DNA from: Ceratotherium simum simum
Taxonomy: Eukaryota; Chordata; Mammalia; Perissodactyla; Rhinocerotidae
Reading direction: 5' to 3'
DNA: 64,000 nucleotides
NCBI RefSeq assembly: GCF_000283155.1
Contig: NW_004454207.1
Coordinates: 12,086,577-12,150,576, forward strand
Below are positions 12,201 through 25,470 of this stretch, in pieces; the stretch's first letter is position 1; each line of letters begins with the position of its first letter. Below the pieces are notes generated by a model. The model was not told the origin of the DNA. It did no database searches and worked only from the letters and a program-made list of their open reading frames with translations. The translations under genes were made by a program, and so were the position numbers.

Positions 12201-14751
12201 CAGGAATGGTGGTGGGGGCCTTTGGAGGCAAGGCCAGTGATGACTAGCAACAAAGGCCAAGTGATCAGGTAGAACAGATTGTTTCTCAAGGCCTCTTCTT
12301 CTGGCCTCTGTGGGTGTCTTCATGTATACCCCTGTACTGAGAGGAACGAAGTAAAGGCATAGGTTCCCAAAACCCCTAAGAATAAAATTAGAATTCCCTC
12401 TGGAGCTCCCCCAGAACCAAAAACATATGCAAAAGTCAGGACTCAATAAAAATGATCAAACTATAGAAGGACAAGGCATTTAAAATGCAGTAACAGAACT
12501 CAAAAGACAAGCTAACAGCCTACTTCTACCTTTCCTTGAGTTTGATTATTTTCTTTCTGGACCCTCGAGCCTCACTCTTTTCACCTAATAGCTCTGTTAA
12601 TTCAAATTCCTTTTCTCAATTAGCTTCTAAGATTATTCAACAGCAAGGTAAGAAATGGATTCTTATTGTATTTTCCAACAAGAGTCAAGGTCAGATGATG
12701 TCATTATAAAACATTTCACCGATTTAAAAAAAGGACTGCAAAACAGATTTAATTGAAATTCTACTATATGACTAATTCTAATCCTGCTATATGCACCCTT
12801 ATTTTCTTGCCATATTTAATGACTCAGTACTAAAGCCTTGTTTTAAAACATTTTTTTGTTTCTAACAAGTAAATACTGTAAAAACTTCCATTTGCCATTT
12901 TCAGTGAAACTCTAAAGTGTGTTTTGCCCACCAGAACTTATTTGACATAGCCCTGGATGAAATGGTCAATATTGTTTCCCCAGGGCGCAGATGCCTTGGA
13001 GGTATTAATTCTCTTTTTACCCTCATTGTCAAGGAATTGGTTACTTTTAATCAAAGGTTGGTTGTTCCTTCCTGAGAACACAGTGGAAACAGACTGAATA
13101 AATAGGTTTCCCTCTTGAGACTAGACGTTAGACGTTAACTATCTACAACATAATTAACAACAGCATGCCAATCAACGAGTGCACTGTTTACTTCATGTCC
13201 AGGGAGTTTAGGTGCCTCCAGTTTAATAGGGGCCATGGTGCTAGTTATCAAATTGACAGTCTTGACCTGACCTCTAAAAGTGGCTATAAAATGATGCCTA
13301 GTAAATTAAGATAAATGCCAAATCCCTCCGAGGAAACAGGCCTATATCATAACTATGAAATGGGCATTCAGGTTTGAGGCCAAGACTTCACAATAAGGAT
13401 ATAAATACCAGCCTGGGCACGAGGGAAGACGTGCGCTCAGTTATTGTATACACAAGATAACAGTGACTCACTTCACTCAGCATTACGCTTGGCTGGAGAT
13501 TTTAAATTCCTTTTTAAAAACAAGACTATTGTACCACAGGGTAAAGATTTTATTATCCTCAATAATGGGATTGAATATGCCAAGGCGTAGAAGCAGAAAA
13601 TTAGATCTGCTGATGCCAGTGCCAAGGCAGGGGTTATGGAAAGCCACAACGGGTCATTTTGGTGGCCTTTTCAATGTTGCAGTAGCCTGGAAACCCAGGG
13701 AGGCCCATTGGGGAAGTGCCTGGCTCCAACCAGGAGAGGGGAGAGAAGTCAAGCTAGATCTGGTCTCGGGCAGTAGAATGGAGTCAAAGCATGGGCACTT
13801 ATTGCCCCTCTGCTACTCCAGTGTGACTGGAATACTAACCAAGGAGGCAAAGGCACTAAGTAGTTCCAGAAAGAGGTTACTGATCTGGCTCTCTCCCTCA
13901 GAGGCCATTGCCAAATAGTGCAGAGAAGCCAGCAGAGTCACTGCCTGCTTGATACATCATCTATGAGCAACCAAAATTGGTCAGACAGATCCCTGAAGAC
14001 AAAATGCAAGCCATAAACCTTCAACTTGAATTTTAATTTTTATCAATTGCAAGGAGAGTTCATATGAATCTTGTTCCTTCTTTCTTCTTTCCTGTTCACT
14101 CAAACTTGTTCCTACTTATTTCACTTCCCTCTGTTTCTCAGATTTATTGCTTCCTGCACTGATTTATTTCTTCCCTGCACTCAGGGAAGAAAATAAAAAA
14201 GGAGGCTGTGATTTAGGTTCCTGTCAAGGCTCAAATTAAATACAGTGCTTCTTTCTCCCTAAAGCCCTCCATTTGGCCAAACTTAAATGCAGTGATGAGA
14301 TGTTAACTCAGAACCCTCTGCTCCCTACCTTTCTCTGTGCTGACCTCTAGCCAGACTTGTGGGGATGACAAGCAAAATGATGAGTGGCCAGGCATCTTCT
14401 CTGGAGTTTTCCAACAACCAAGGGAAACAAATAGCCTGCAAATTGCACCCGCAACCCTAAACTATCGATGTACATAATCCCCAAGAGACATAGGCACAAG
14501 TCTACCCAGCTTTCTATAGGCAAAAGTCCACCCAGCTTTCTTAAGCCAGAAGGGAGCGTGAAGATCTTAGCTCCTCTATCTGCCCTTTCGCTATCCATTA
14601 ACATTTATGGTTCACCAAAACCCAGGTCTCTCTCTCCACAGGAGAAATCATTGGCATTTACCTGTCATCTGTCACCACTAGGGCTGGTTATAGTTCCTTT
14701 GACCCAGTAGTTCCCCATGACCAAGTTGGTTTCTCTCTTTAAAGAGATTAG

Positions 14752-16446
<1,695 letters not shown>

Positions 16447-17980
16447 TAGTTTCTGCTTGTTATATTTTCACCCTAGGTCTTATCAAGAGCAAAGAGATGA
16501 TGCTAATGAAACAAATTTAAGGTGGTTCTTTCTTAAGGATAAGAAACAGGCATTGCCAAAAAAGTAAAGGACAAGGGGGGGAAATGGGCATTGCATATTT
16601 TCAATCTTTAAAACAAAAGGTTGTTATCAGAAAGAATTTACACACACACCCTAGAGACTTATAGTCTCTTAAACTAAGATCAAATAGAAGAAAGCTTATT
16701 AGCAAGCAGAACCCTATTTTATTCACACTGCAGATGTTGCTGGTATTGTGACAAAAACCTACTGATTGAAAGGTCAGCTGCCAAGGCAGAAATAGCTTTA
16801 AGCATTGTTCAAACAATAAGGCTTCCAGAACTTCTGCAGAGCAGTAGCTCCAGGCAGGGTCTGTGGTTTGAGGTCTTAGCCGTCTCATCTAACTCCCCAA
16901 TACCCCAAGGAGATGCTCGTGAAACTTCTGGCTAGCAAAAGCAAGCCAGACACATAGTGGAGTGGCCATCACCCACGGACTGAAATTGTCACCCCTAAAT
17001 TCACCCAGGCGAGGCAGTTTTGTTGTCTAGAATGAATTTATCATATCCCCCCATCAATATATTTATAACATTTGTGTGGTATGGTTAATACACCTTTAAA
17101 CCAATGACAGCTCCGACATTGCAGAGTTGGGGCGATTCTATTTTGGAATATCTTGTTGCTTGTCACCAAATGGATCTGCTTTATTAGTTACAGCTTTTGG
17201 CAGGAGGCTCTGAGTACTAAAAACCACAGAGCCAGACCCAAATACCTGGCATGATGGAGGAAAAGCAGGTGTCTACTTGAACCCAGAGACAGTGTTTCCA
17301 TTTTAACAAAAAAAAAGGCCAGCTGGTACAGCTGTTTGTGGTTTGGCCCTCCATGCGTTTTTTGCGTGGATGCCCAGAAACATCTGCCCACGCATAGCTG
17401 AGGACAGAGAAACGAACACTGAAATGGTTATTCGCCGTAGCTTCCAACTTGTAGTGCCAGTCTGCCTTCGCTATGAGACATGCCTGCTCAGAGACACAGA
17501 GGAGAAAAGACAGTTCTTTAGTGAGTGTAAGTCCTGAAACTGAGAAACTTCCTAAAAGTGCAGGCAGGGAGATAAAGGGCTGCAAGGGAGATACATGGAA
17601 ATGATTGGAAGATGTAAACACCAATACAAGTCTATCAATGATGACAGTGGAACTTTCCTGCTAAACTGGCTGCACTTTCATCTTCCTGGTCCACCCCCCA
17701 CACCTTTGTTGGTGCCGCTCTACTTCACTGCACGGCCCTTCTGTGCATTAACGAGCCTAGATGTTCATACTGTTGACTTGCAGTATCTCCAGGATCTAAA
17801 CAGAAATGATTTGATCTGAAGAGGCTGTGTATGTTACCCCAGACCCCCGCATTTCTTTAAGTCTATAAAAATGAAGCTAAAACCTGGTCACTTTTGAGGC
17901 AAATGTCTACAATATGTTTCCCTTTTAGAGATGTAGCTTATTTAGACATCTATACTGGTAAGCTCCCCAAAGCACCTTAC
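16447..17980 (+). other. PTCHD4: PTCHD4 3' UTR, end not determined
   Basis: Sequence directly downstream of the stop codon must begin the 3' UTR. I find no canonical AATAAA in 16447-18050. The first lies near 18051, inside a MIR copy, so it is an uncertain polyadenylation signal. No repeat is recognised here. A CA run of about 12 bases sits near 16640. Confidence 0.6.
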
Positions 17981-17984
17981 CTTT

Positions 17985-18100
17985 CTGGACCTTAGCGGAT
18001 GTGCTGTGCAACTTCCCCATCCTCCGCAGAGGAAGAAACTGAGACCTAGAAGAATAAAGCGACTCACCCAGGGTCACACCACTAGAGGGTTTCCATCATT
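17985..18100 (-). repeat. MIR SINE fragment, antisense
   Basis: On the + strand it reads the antisense MIR core: GAGGAAGAAACTGAGACCTAGA, then GCGACTCACCCAGGGTCACACCACTAG. This corresponds to the reverse complement of the family's CTNTGTGACCTTGG...CTCATCTGTAAA region. Confidence 0.75.
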
Positions 18101-18374
18101 TCAGCATGCCTAAGACAGGGCAGGCCAATTTTAGATTTTCTCATAAGAGGGCTATTACTCCCTTCAAAGTACATTTCCAAGGAAGGAACATAGGACTTCA
18201 TTGGCCACAAGGCAGACTTTTTTTTAATGTCTGGATAATGTTTGGGATTTAGGTTTGCCCTTGTCTTTCTAAACAGCAAAAATGTCCAAATGATTCAGAT
18301 GTAACCACACCAAGTGCAAACCTGTGCTTTCTATTTCATGTACTGTTGTTCACACAGTTCTAAATACATGTGCA

Positions 18375-18760
18375 GGGGATCGTAGCTAGTGCATTACACA
18401 CGTGTTCAATCTCTCCTGCAGATACACTAAGCGATCATATCGTGTTATGCACTCAACTAGAAGACAATGAGCTTTAATCTGAGGACAAGTACAATCCTCG
18501 CAAAAGGGCAAGTTCGCATAATAGATCTGCGATCAATTCTCTCTCCAAGGGGCCTGCAACTAGGCTATTATTTATAAAACACAGCTGAAGAGGGGATTGG
18601 TTTTATTCTTAAATCATATGTTGCTAAATCATTTTCTGAACAGTGTGTTCTAAATCAGCCATTGATCTCGTGTCGGCCACGTGGAGCACCTCGGGTTAAA
18701 GCGACTCCACGAAACTGATACAACACACACACCAATTAAGTGGATTTTGTTGCGAATTTA
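18375..18760. promoter_or_regulatory. CpG-retaining unique block with two CACGTG E-boxes (candidate enhancer)
   Basis: I count 14 CpGs between 18380 and 18755 in otherwise AT-rich, CpG-poor DNA. Six of them fall in 18661-18720. Palindromic E-boxes CACGTG lie at 18399-18404 and 18678-18683, the second within CCACGTGG. No repeat signature or coding frame is present. It lies 2 kb beyond the PTCHD4 stop codon. Retention of CpGs suggests constraint or germline hypomethylation. The regulatory role is an inference. Confidence 0.35.
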
Positions 18761-19625
18761 ATCATTCAATTTGGTCAACCAGAATGACTTACTGTGGAAC
18801 TTTGTTTTATGACAGATAGTAGTTTTCCAACTTGATTGAGTCTCTGTATACCTTGGGATATTGTATTTTTAAATGAAGGGCATTTTCAACCTTGTCAACT
18901 TCTCTTTTCAGCACTTGAAATCAAAGCTTATGGAATTCTGACTGTGGAATGAATTTTTTTTACTGGGGGACTCTGCATGCCAAAATTGATTACTTATTAT
19001 TTAATTGTTACATCATTATTATTTATTTGTTAATATCGATTGTTGATTATTGCTCTGACAGCATTGGTTTAGCCCCACCATGGAGAAGACATTTTAGAAG
19101 TAACTCAGAGTTACATCCCCATAAAATTTAAGTCTTTACTTCATGAAGTTTTATTTTTTCAATTGCTATAAAGAGGGAAGGAACGATCCTAGCAAACACT
19201 TGCAAAAGTTTTATTTTTCAATTAATTCCAACCAAGACATTAATGTTCACTTTACCAAAGAAACTTATTTGGTTGGGTTAGAGTTGGTGTTTGTTATTTG
19301 TTTAACCAAAGAAAATATTCCATTCATCAAAAATATTTCTCCTAATCAACTAAAAAAAACTGTGATACTTGGGCTTTCTTGGCCATTCATAAGAAAAGAA
19401 AAGAAAAGTCAGAGTAAGGGTGATATTCACTCACTGAGTGAAACTCAGCAGAATATGTAAATTCACAAGAAACTTGGGTTTGCAAGAAAAAAATGATACT
19501 TGAAATAGGGCATTATTGTTTAGTCCTACAGTAACAGTCTAACAAGTAGCATGAGGTCTCCTCAGGCTAAAAGGAGTACATTTGTTCCACAGAAAAAATA
19601 AGACAAGCCCTCATGAAACTCCCTC
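18761..19625. other. AT-rich intergenic DNA, nothing recognised
   Basis: Unique-looking AT-rich sequence. Two chance open frames (18949-19131 and 19143-19460) overlap it, but neither has codon or domain features that suggest a gene. Confidence 0.5.
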
Positions 19626-19629
19626 TCCA

Positions 19630-19745
19630 TTGTTCCAGTTCGTAAGTTTTGCTTTGGTTTGATTTTGGGTTTTGGGTTTTTGGGTTTTGTTTTGCTTTGG
19701 TTTGGTTTGTGGTGTTTGTTTGTTTGTGTTTGCTTGTTTTGCTTC
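19630..19745 (+). repeat. T/G-only low-complexity tract
   Basis: About 115 bases are made almost entirely of T and G, with units such as TTTTGGG, TTTGG and TTTG. Three GGG runs spaced by four or five Ts occur in 19665-19685. The hydrophobic open frame over it (19649-19918) is a by-product of the composition. Confidence 0.85.
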
Positions 19746-20084
19746 TGCCTTTCCTACCATTTTTACCCTCTCAATTTTCAGTCAGAAGTGAGATAATCAG
19801 ATGCCATCTTCCATGGCTACAGTTATTTACGCAATATACTGCTCTAAACAAGGCCCTCAACCCTTTTATTTTAACTAACCACCACCCAATTATTTTAAGT
19901 ACCATTCTGGGACCATGACACCACTTTCCTCTAGCCCCAGCAGTGGAGCTTGGCTGTGTCTCTCTCAAGAACAGATGGGCTGGGCAGCCACCTTGGGGGT
20001 GTGGTGTGAGGCAGAGCCTCTTGGACACAAATGGTATCCTCCTCATAATGGCTTTATTCCTTCAGATCCTATTAAAATAGTCCT

Positions 20085-20375
20085 GCAGCTTGTAGTAGTG
20101 TTTGACCTCTGTGAATCTCTGTTTTCTCATCTGTAAAATGGGGATAATAACAGTAACTATCTTTAAATTCAGCAAATACTGAGTGCCTAATATTACCCAG
20201 ATACTGTTCTAGAGACTGGGGACAGCAGTGAACAAATTGGATGAAAAATATCTGCCCTGAGAGAGCCTACATTTGAGTGACGTTGTAGATTTACCATAAG
20301 AATTAAGTGAGATGATGCTCAGAAAGCACTCATGGCAAAGCCTGGTGTAGAGAAGGAACTCAAGACATTATTATT
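20085..20375 (+). repeat. MIR SINE split by another old repeat
   Basis: The 5' MIR part (20085-20165, TTGACCTCTGTG...CTCATCTGTAAAATGGGGATAA) is separated from its 3' part (20286-20375, AGAATTAAGTGAGATGATGC and on) by ~120 bases. The insert resembles the common mammalian repeat with the pattern CAGCAAATACTGAGTGCC...GGGGACAGCAGTGAACAAA. Confidence 0.7.
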
Positions 20376-21340
20376 TGTAATTTGTCTATCCCACACAGTA
20401 GCACTAGGGCTCAGCTCTCTGTAAAGCTACAGAGAAGTAGATTTTTGAAGATTTGGGCCCAGGATTAGGGCTATATAAAAATGCAATGAGTCGTCCTGGT
20501 CATTTTAGGACATCCAAAATTCGGCTGGATCACCACTTAGTGGGGCAATTGTAAAGGAGGCCCAAGCCCAGGATTTTGGAGTTGGATTATAACCCTTGAA
20601 AGGATGGGATACAGGCAGTTGGGGATGGGAGCAGGGTGGGGGGAGGGCACTTACTATTTAATTACTGTGCCTGGCTTGTCTGAAGACATTTGAACGTTCC
20701 CTTGCGGTAATTTGCTTTTAAGTTTGTGCTACATAAAAAGTACCAGGTATTTGAAGACAAAGTTTCTATTTTTTAAAAGCATGGTAAAGCTGCAACACGA
20801 AGGGAAATATTAAATTAGTACTACTGGATTCTCTGGCAAAGAACTGAGAATGGCTTCAGCCAGCACATTGCAGAGTTCCTCCCTGTGGTGGTTACAACTG
20901 TTTATTTCTGTTTCATGCCAGTCCAGGAGAAAGCAAAGAGGAAAGTGAATGAGGTAAAATCCGTTCACCTGAATAGGCAGCATCAGTATGTCCTCCCCAG
21001 CCCACCTCTCACCCACCCCCCTTCTGTCCAGGTGATCTGTTTGAAGTCTTCTTTGACATCTATGAAGGTGCCATGCAAGGAAGAGGAAGTGAGCGGACCA
21101 AAGAGCTATGGCCTCTGTGCAGATTTTTAAGTTAAATTAAAATTAGCACTGCAAGGGTTTGGAGGAGCTCAACTGGTGGGGAGAGAAGGCTTCTTTTCAA
21201 AGTATAAAGAAAGCGATGTGTACCAAGGAGGCAACCCACCGAGGAACCTTGGTGGAAGGGATGCTGTTCCTGTGGAATGTGCCAACCTCTTCTCCCTCCA
21301 GAATGTTGACACCAGATGAATCTTTGGATAGAATTAAGCT
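20376..21340. other. Intergenic DNA, nothing recognised
   Basis: Unique-looking sequence with no repeat landmark and no supported gene. Overlapping short open frames on both strands near 20810-21130 look like chance frames. Confidence 0.5.
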
Positions 21341-21480
21341 TACCCCCTCATTTTTCACATAAGAAAACTGAAACGTGGAGAAGTTAAATTACATGCACAT
21401 AGCTAGTTAGAAGCAGATACAGGACTATAATTGAAGTCTCCTAGTTCCTAGCCTCAGTCCTTTCTCCATTCTACCACTTT
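21341..21480 (-). repeat. MIR SINE fragment, antisense
   Basis: The + strand shows the antisense MIR order: CCCTCATTTTTCACATAAGAAAACTGAAA, then AAGTTAAATTACATGCACATAGCTAGTTAGAAG, then a pyrimidine-rich end. It is diverged but collinear. Confidence 0.7.
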
Positions 21481-21509
21481 ACTGCCAAATTCTATGTATC
21501 TAAATTATA

Positions 21510-21693
21510 GGGTCTTAACCTAGGGGCCATAAATGAGTTGGTGGGAGGGTGGGACTCTGAACTCCCTAAAATTAAATTATATGCAAAAATGTGTGTATAT
21601 GTTCACTATGTGCATTTTCCTAAAGAGAGAGTCCGTAGTTGTCATCAGATTCCAAAAGAGGTCTGTGACCCAAAAAAGGGTAAAGAATCACTG
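21510..21693. mobile_element. Short hAT-like MITE
   Basis: The element has imperfect inverted ends. The start reads GGGTCTTAACCTAGGGGCCA, and the reverse complement of the end reads CAGTGATTCTTTACCC. The internal GAGAGTCC...TCATCAGATTC...GGTCTGTGACCC pattern is one I recognise from mammalian nonautonomous DNA transposons, but I cannot name the subfamily. Confidence 0.55.
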
Positions 21694-23040
21694 TCCTAAA
21701 TTAATAAAGACCTCATTGGGAGTGTGATCCCGGCGTCCTCATTTTGGCTAATGGGCAATCAAGAATTTTTCAACCATCTTTTCTCCAAGGAGCCAAAACT
21801 ATTTCCAAATATTGGTCTCTCCATGCCCAGCCAAGTGCCTACTTCCATTCATTTATACTTCAGTCATTCATTCGTTTATCTATTCTGCAAACATATTTTC
21901 ATTGTTCCAGTTTATGTTCCAGTACCAGCTAAACACATTCTCTGGGGCAGGACTGGGGAAAAGACCCTTATGCACTGTGTTCTTGTTGGCAGAAAGAATA
22001 TCAAGTATATCAGATTGCTACCACATTCTCACTGTTGCAACAAAGTATATATAGCCTCAAAATTATAGTAACCACACCCCACACACATACACATGCAGAG
22101 AGGGCAGCCAGGAAAGCCAACATATGGAAGTGGACCCTGATAAAGAACCAAGGGCAGAGCAGCCTATTTCCAAGTTATACAGGCATATGCTGTGTGTCGC
22201 AGCACACCACATCCTTGGAAGGGCTGCTCACAGATGAGTCCTCTTGTGAGATGTCTACACTAGGCGTGCATGCACAAACTTACAGCAGCTGACTCTCCAA
22301 CCAACAGGAAGAGAATGTGTCTCATTCATCTTGATAATATTTGTAGTGGGCAAATAGGAAATGACGGCCATGGACATATGGTTACGTTTAAGGACAGGTG
22401 TGTCTTGGAGAGATACGCAAATAGAAGCCCAGTTCTCTTGACTCCTAGCCATAAGCTAGATATAGTGTACGCTGATAGAGGAAGTTGGAGTTTCGTAGCT
22501 GTTGTTTGTGCTTCTTCTGGTATAAACTTTAGGCACAATGGAATGCACCTGGGTTGTCCTTAGGGCAAGGCTGCAGGAATCAATGCTTGGCCCTCCCTGA
22601 AGCACAAAGGAGATACTGGCAGCTAAACAGTGCCGTTTACATAACCCTCTGCCCAGCCATGACAAGGGAAGCATTGTATTGAGATGGAGGAATATTAGTC
22701 CCACTTTGTAGCATCTGATGTGAAGTTTGAAGACTTTGTTCATTGAGATCTATAACGTTCTTTGTTTAACTTCTACAAAATGGCAAAGACTCTGCCCATT
22801 TCCATTACCCAGTCCAGGCTCATCCTTGGGAAAACCTATTTGATTCTCTTTGGCAAAACAATGCACTTAATTTCCAGGGTGAAACTTCAACACCTTTGGC
22901 TCAGACTTTCAGATCTTTATTCTTTAAATTAACATCCTTCCAAAACTGTCTTTGCCCCTTGTCCAGAATCACCAAGGCAGATCCTATGATACCTCCTTGG
23001 AACACGGGTGATTGGTCAAAACTGGTAATGGCCCATTGGT
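21694..23040. other. Intergenic DNA, nothing recognised
   Basis: Unique-looking sequence with several short overlapping open frames on both strands (21724-22743), none showing a conserved domain or splice context. A short CA/CAT-rich tract lies near 22075-22095. Confidence 0.5.
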
Positions 23041-23045
23041 TCTGC

Positions 23046-23178
23046 TTCATACACATACACACACAAACACACATACATGTACACATAATACATGTACACT
23101 CAACATACCTATAACACGTACACAAAAACACATACATACACGCATACACATAACACATGCACACATACACTTGTACAC
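23046..23178. repeat. Imperfect CA-rich tract
   Basis: A degenerate (CA)n/(ACAT)n low-complexity stretch of ~130 bases containing units such as ACACATAC, CACAAACACAC and CATACATGTACAC. The Thr/His-rich open frame over it is a composition artefact. Confidence 0.85.
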
Positions 23179-23830
23179 TGCCTTTTACAACATACCTGAT
23201 ACATTTGAGGCATGTGGTTGGCATGCCTTAGCAGGCCCAGCTCTGTGGTTCTGTGGGGTTTGGCAGGCCAAGGGCTTTAGCTATCTGCAGAGAATGACAA
23301 AAAATATTATCTTCCCCTTCTATATGTTTCCTGTGCGTGAGCACGCCTCAGACCAGCCAAACAGTACACTTAAAAAAAAAAAGAAACCTGGGGAAATGAA
23401 TGTTTCTTGGAATTTACAAATTGCTAACTGTTTTATAGTGGGAAACTGCATTTGATGGAATTTTCTAAGTCATAGGTGAGAATAGCAGAGACCCAAAACC
23501 ACAGAGATCTCTCCGAAGGTCTGGATTTGTGGAAATTTATCTAGAATTTTTGCTTTGTGATCCAGACAAGAGGAAAAGGAGGGAGGAGGAAGGAAGGAGG
23601 ACATATCAGGAGGTTGTTCCATCTTGCCAACTCCCAGTGTTAATAAGAAGTGGGCATTTTCCACTTATCCCCAGCATTAGTGTGATGGGAAAGCCAGCAC
23701 CTTTCATCCACCTCAAGGAAAGAAGGTGCTATCCAGGGAAGCCTAGTGATAAGAAATGTCAGTTTAGGAGAAAAGACACACGAGTAACAGAAAGAAAGAA
23801 CTATCCAAGACCAGAAACGTATAGCTAACG

Positions 23831-23854
23831 CACAGACACACACACACACACACA
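23831..23854. repeat. (CA)n microsatellite
   Basis: A short run of ~11-12 CA units following ACGCACAGA. Confidence 0.9.
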
Positions 23855-24289
23855 TACTTAGGGATTGGACATTATGAGGAGTTGGGGAGAGGAGCCCTAG
23901 CACAGTTCCTAAAATTTAGATATAGTGTAGCAGGAAAAAAGTAATTTTGGGGAGGGTAAAACAATCAAATTTGTATAGAATGACTGAAAATATGAGCTGA
24001 GAATAATGGAGCTGTTCAGGAATCCTACAAGATGAAGATACGGAGCCTGAATCTGTACTTTTTTGAATAAAGTAAAAGGACTCCACATTTTCTTTTGAAT
24101 TCTCAAGCCATAATTACCCCTTAGTAACTTGATGAGAACACATTCAGGTTCTATTCCTATTGTCTATGATTCCATAATTCAACTACCCACTCTTGGTTGT
24201 GTATTCACACTCCAGATTAGAAGCTATGAGCAGAATTATTGAATGCTAGGCCCAAACAAGGAAAATTTCAGCTTGGGTTTAATAATTCC

Positions 24290-25470
24290 TTGGTCAAATT
24301 TGTCTCATTCCTCTAAATGTGCAAATGTTTCACAGCTGTAAAAAGTGTAGATAGCCAATGCATTTAGTTTTATTAACATCAAAGATAACCCCAGCCAATA
24401 ATTATTAACAACAAAATAGTCATAACAGTTAAATGTTCCTTTAGCAGTCCAATTTTAGTGGGTGACAAAGGGGAAGAGAGTCTATACAAAATATTTAGTG
24501 ATGTTGGAAAACATCCTCACCCTAGACATAAAATAGTTTAAACAGCAAAATGTAGTCCCTCTCTTATTGTCATCACTAATGAAAGAAGTTCCTGAAATTG
24601 CATGTTATTTTGTAAAGTTTCGGGCTAAATTGCAATCAATTTTTAAATTGCATCCAACAATTTGATTGGCAATTGATCACAAGATCACAAGCTGTCAATC
24701 AGATTAATCACTAATGCAGCATTCAGAAATCTTATCTATTTCTCGAACAGAGACCGCAGCATCATGTTGTTTCCTAGTATTTTAGTTGGGTTTCTTCACA
24801 CTAGGCAAGTAGGTGATTCTGGGAGTAATAAATTATTTTTAAACTAAGAAAGAATATCCAAATCCTAGAGCACATTATTAGTTCAACTTGATCAGTTTTG
24901 AGACAGATAAGCATCAAACCCTACTGGGAAAAATACTGCAGGTGCCCTCAAGCTTGACAAAGTGTGAGTCACACCACTTTGATCCATGACATGTAGCTCA
25001 AGTGGAATTAATCGAAAACTTGCCCAGAAAAATTTCCCACAAAGAGTTAAAACACTTGTCTATCAAGGAGCATTAATAAACTATATTTTTTACCTAAAGT
25101 CAAGACAGTTTAAAGGTGTTTAAGGAAAAATCAATGTAATAAAAAATGACCACCTCTTTCAGAAAAAATGATTTCCTATATTTTGTATCACTTGAGTTTC
25201 TCTGACACCTAAAATATGTATTTACATCATCCAACACCTACACAAAAACAAAATCAGCAGGGAAAACCATCCCACTGATGATTGGCAATCGCACAGCTCC
25301 TCTCCATCTGACCAGCTTTCACCAGAGGGCAATATTTCAGGCTTGCACATGGAATTTATAGACTGTAGAAGCCCCCAAGCCACTTAGTGAAATGGCTTAT
25401 GCCAAACACATCAGTCCTTATTTGACTATCCTTTCATATTAAAATCCCATCTTCCAATAAAGCATCCTGT
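24290..25470. promoter_or_regulatory. Repeat-free AT-rich block with homeodomain, PBX-MEIS, AP-1 and TCF-like motifs
   Basis: About 1.2 kb without a recognisable repeat. It contains clustered homeodomain-like cores (AATTG, ATTAATCA, TTAATC), the site CTGTCAATCA at 24692-24701 (reverse complement TGATTGACAG, the PBX-MEIS pattern) and TGAGTCA (AP-1 type) at 24965-24971 inside an inverted repeat. The latter overlaps CTTTGATC (TCF/LEF type). This resembles the make-up of vertebrate developmental enhancers. Function is inferred from motifs alone. Confidence 0.3.

Noticed and set aside
13463..13918. 151-codon + strand open frame in intron 2
   Set aside because: No domain, no splice context and no repeat match. 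The length is within chance expectation for 64 kb.
17473..17482. p53-like half-sites (AGACATGCCT here; GAACATGCTT near 53752)
   Set aside because: PTCHD4 is reported as p53-responsive, so I looked for a response element. Both are isolated half-sites without a second half nearby, and the second lies in an L1. Chance matches are expected.
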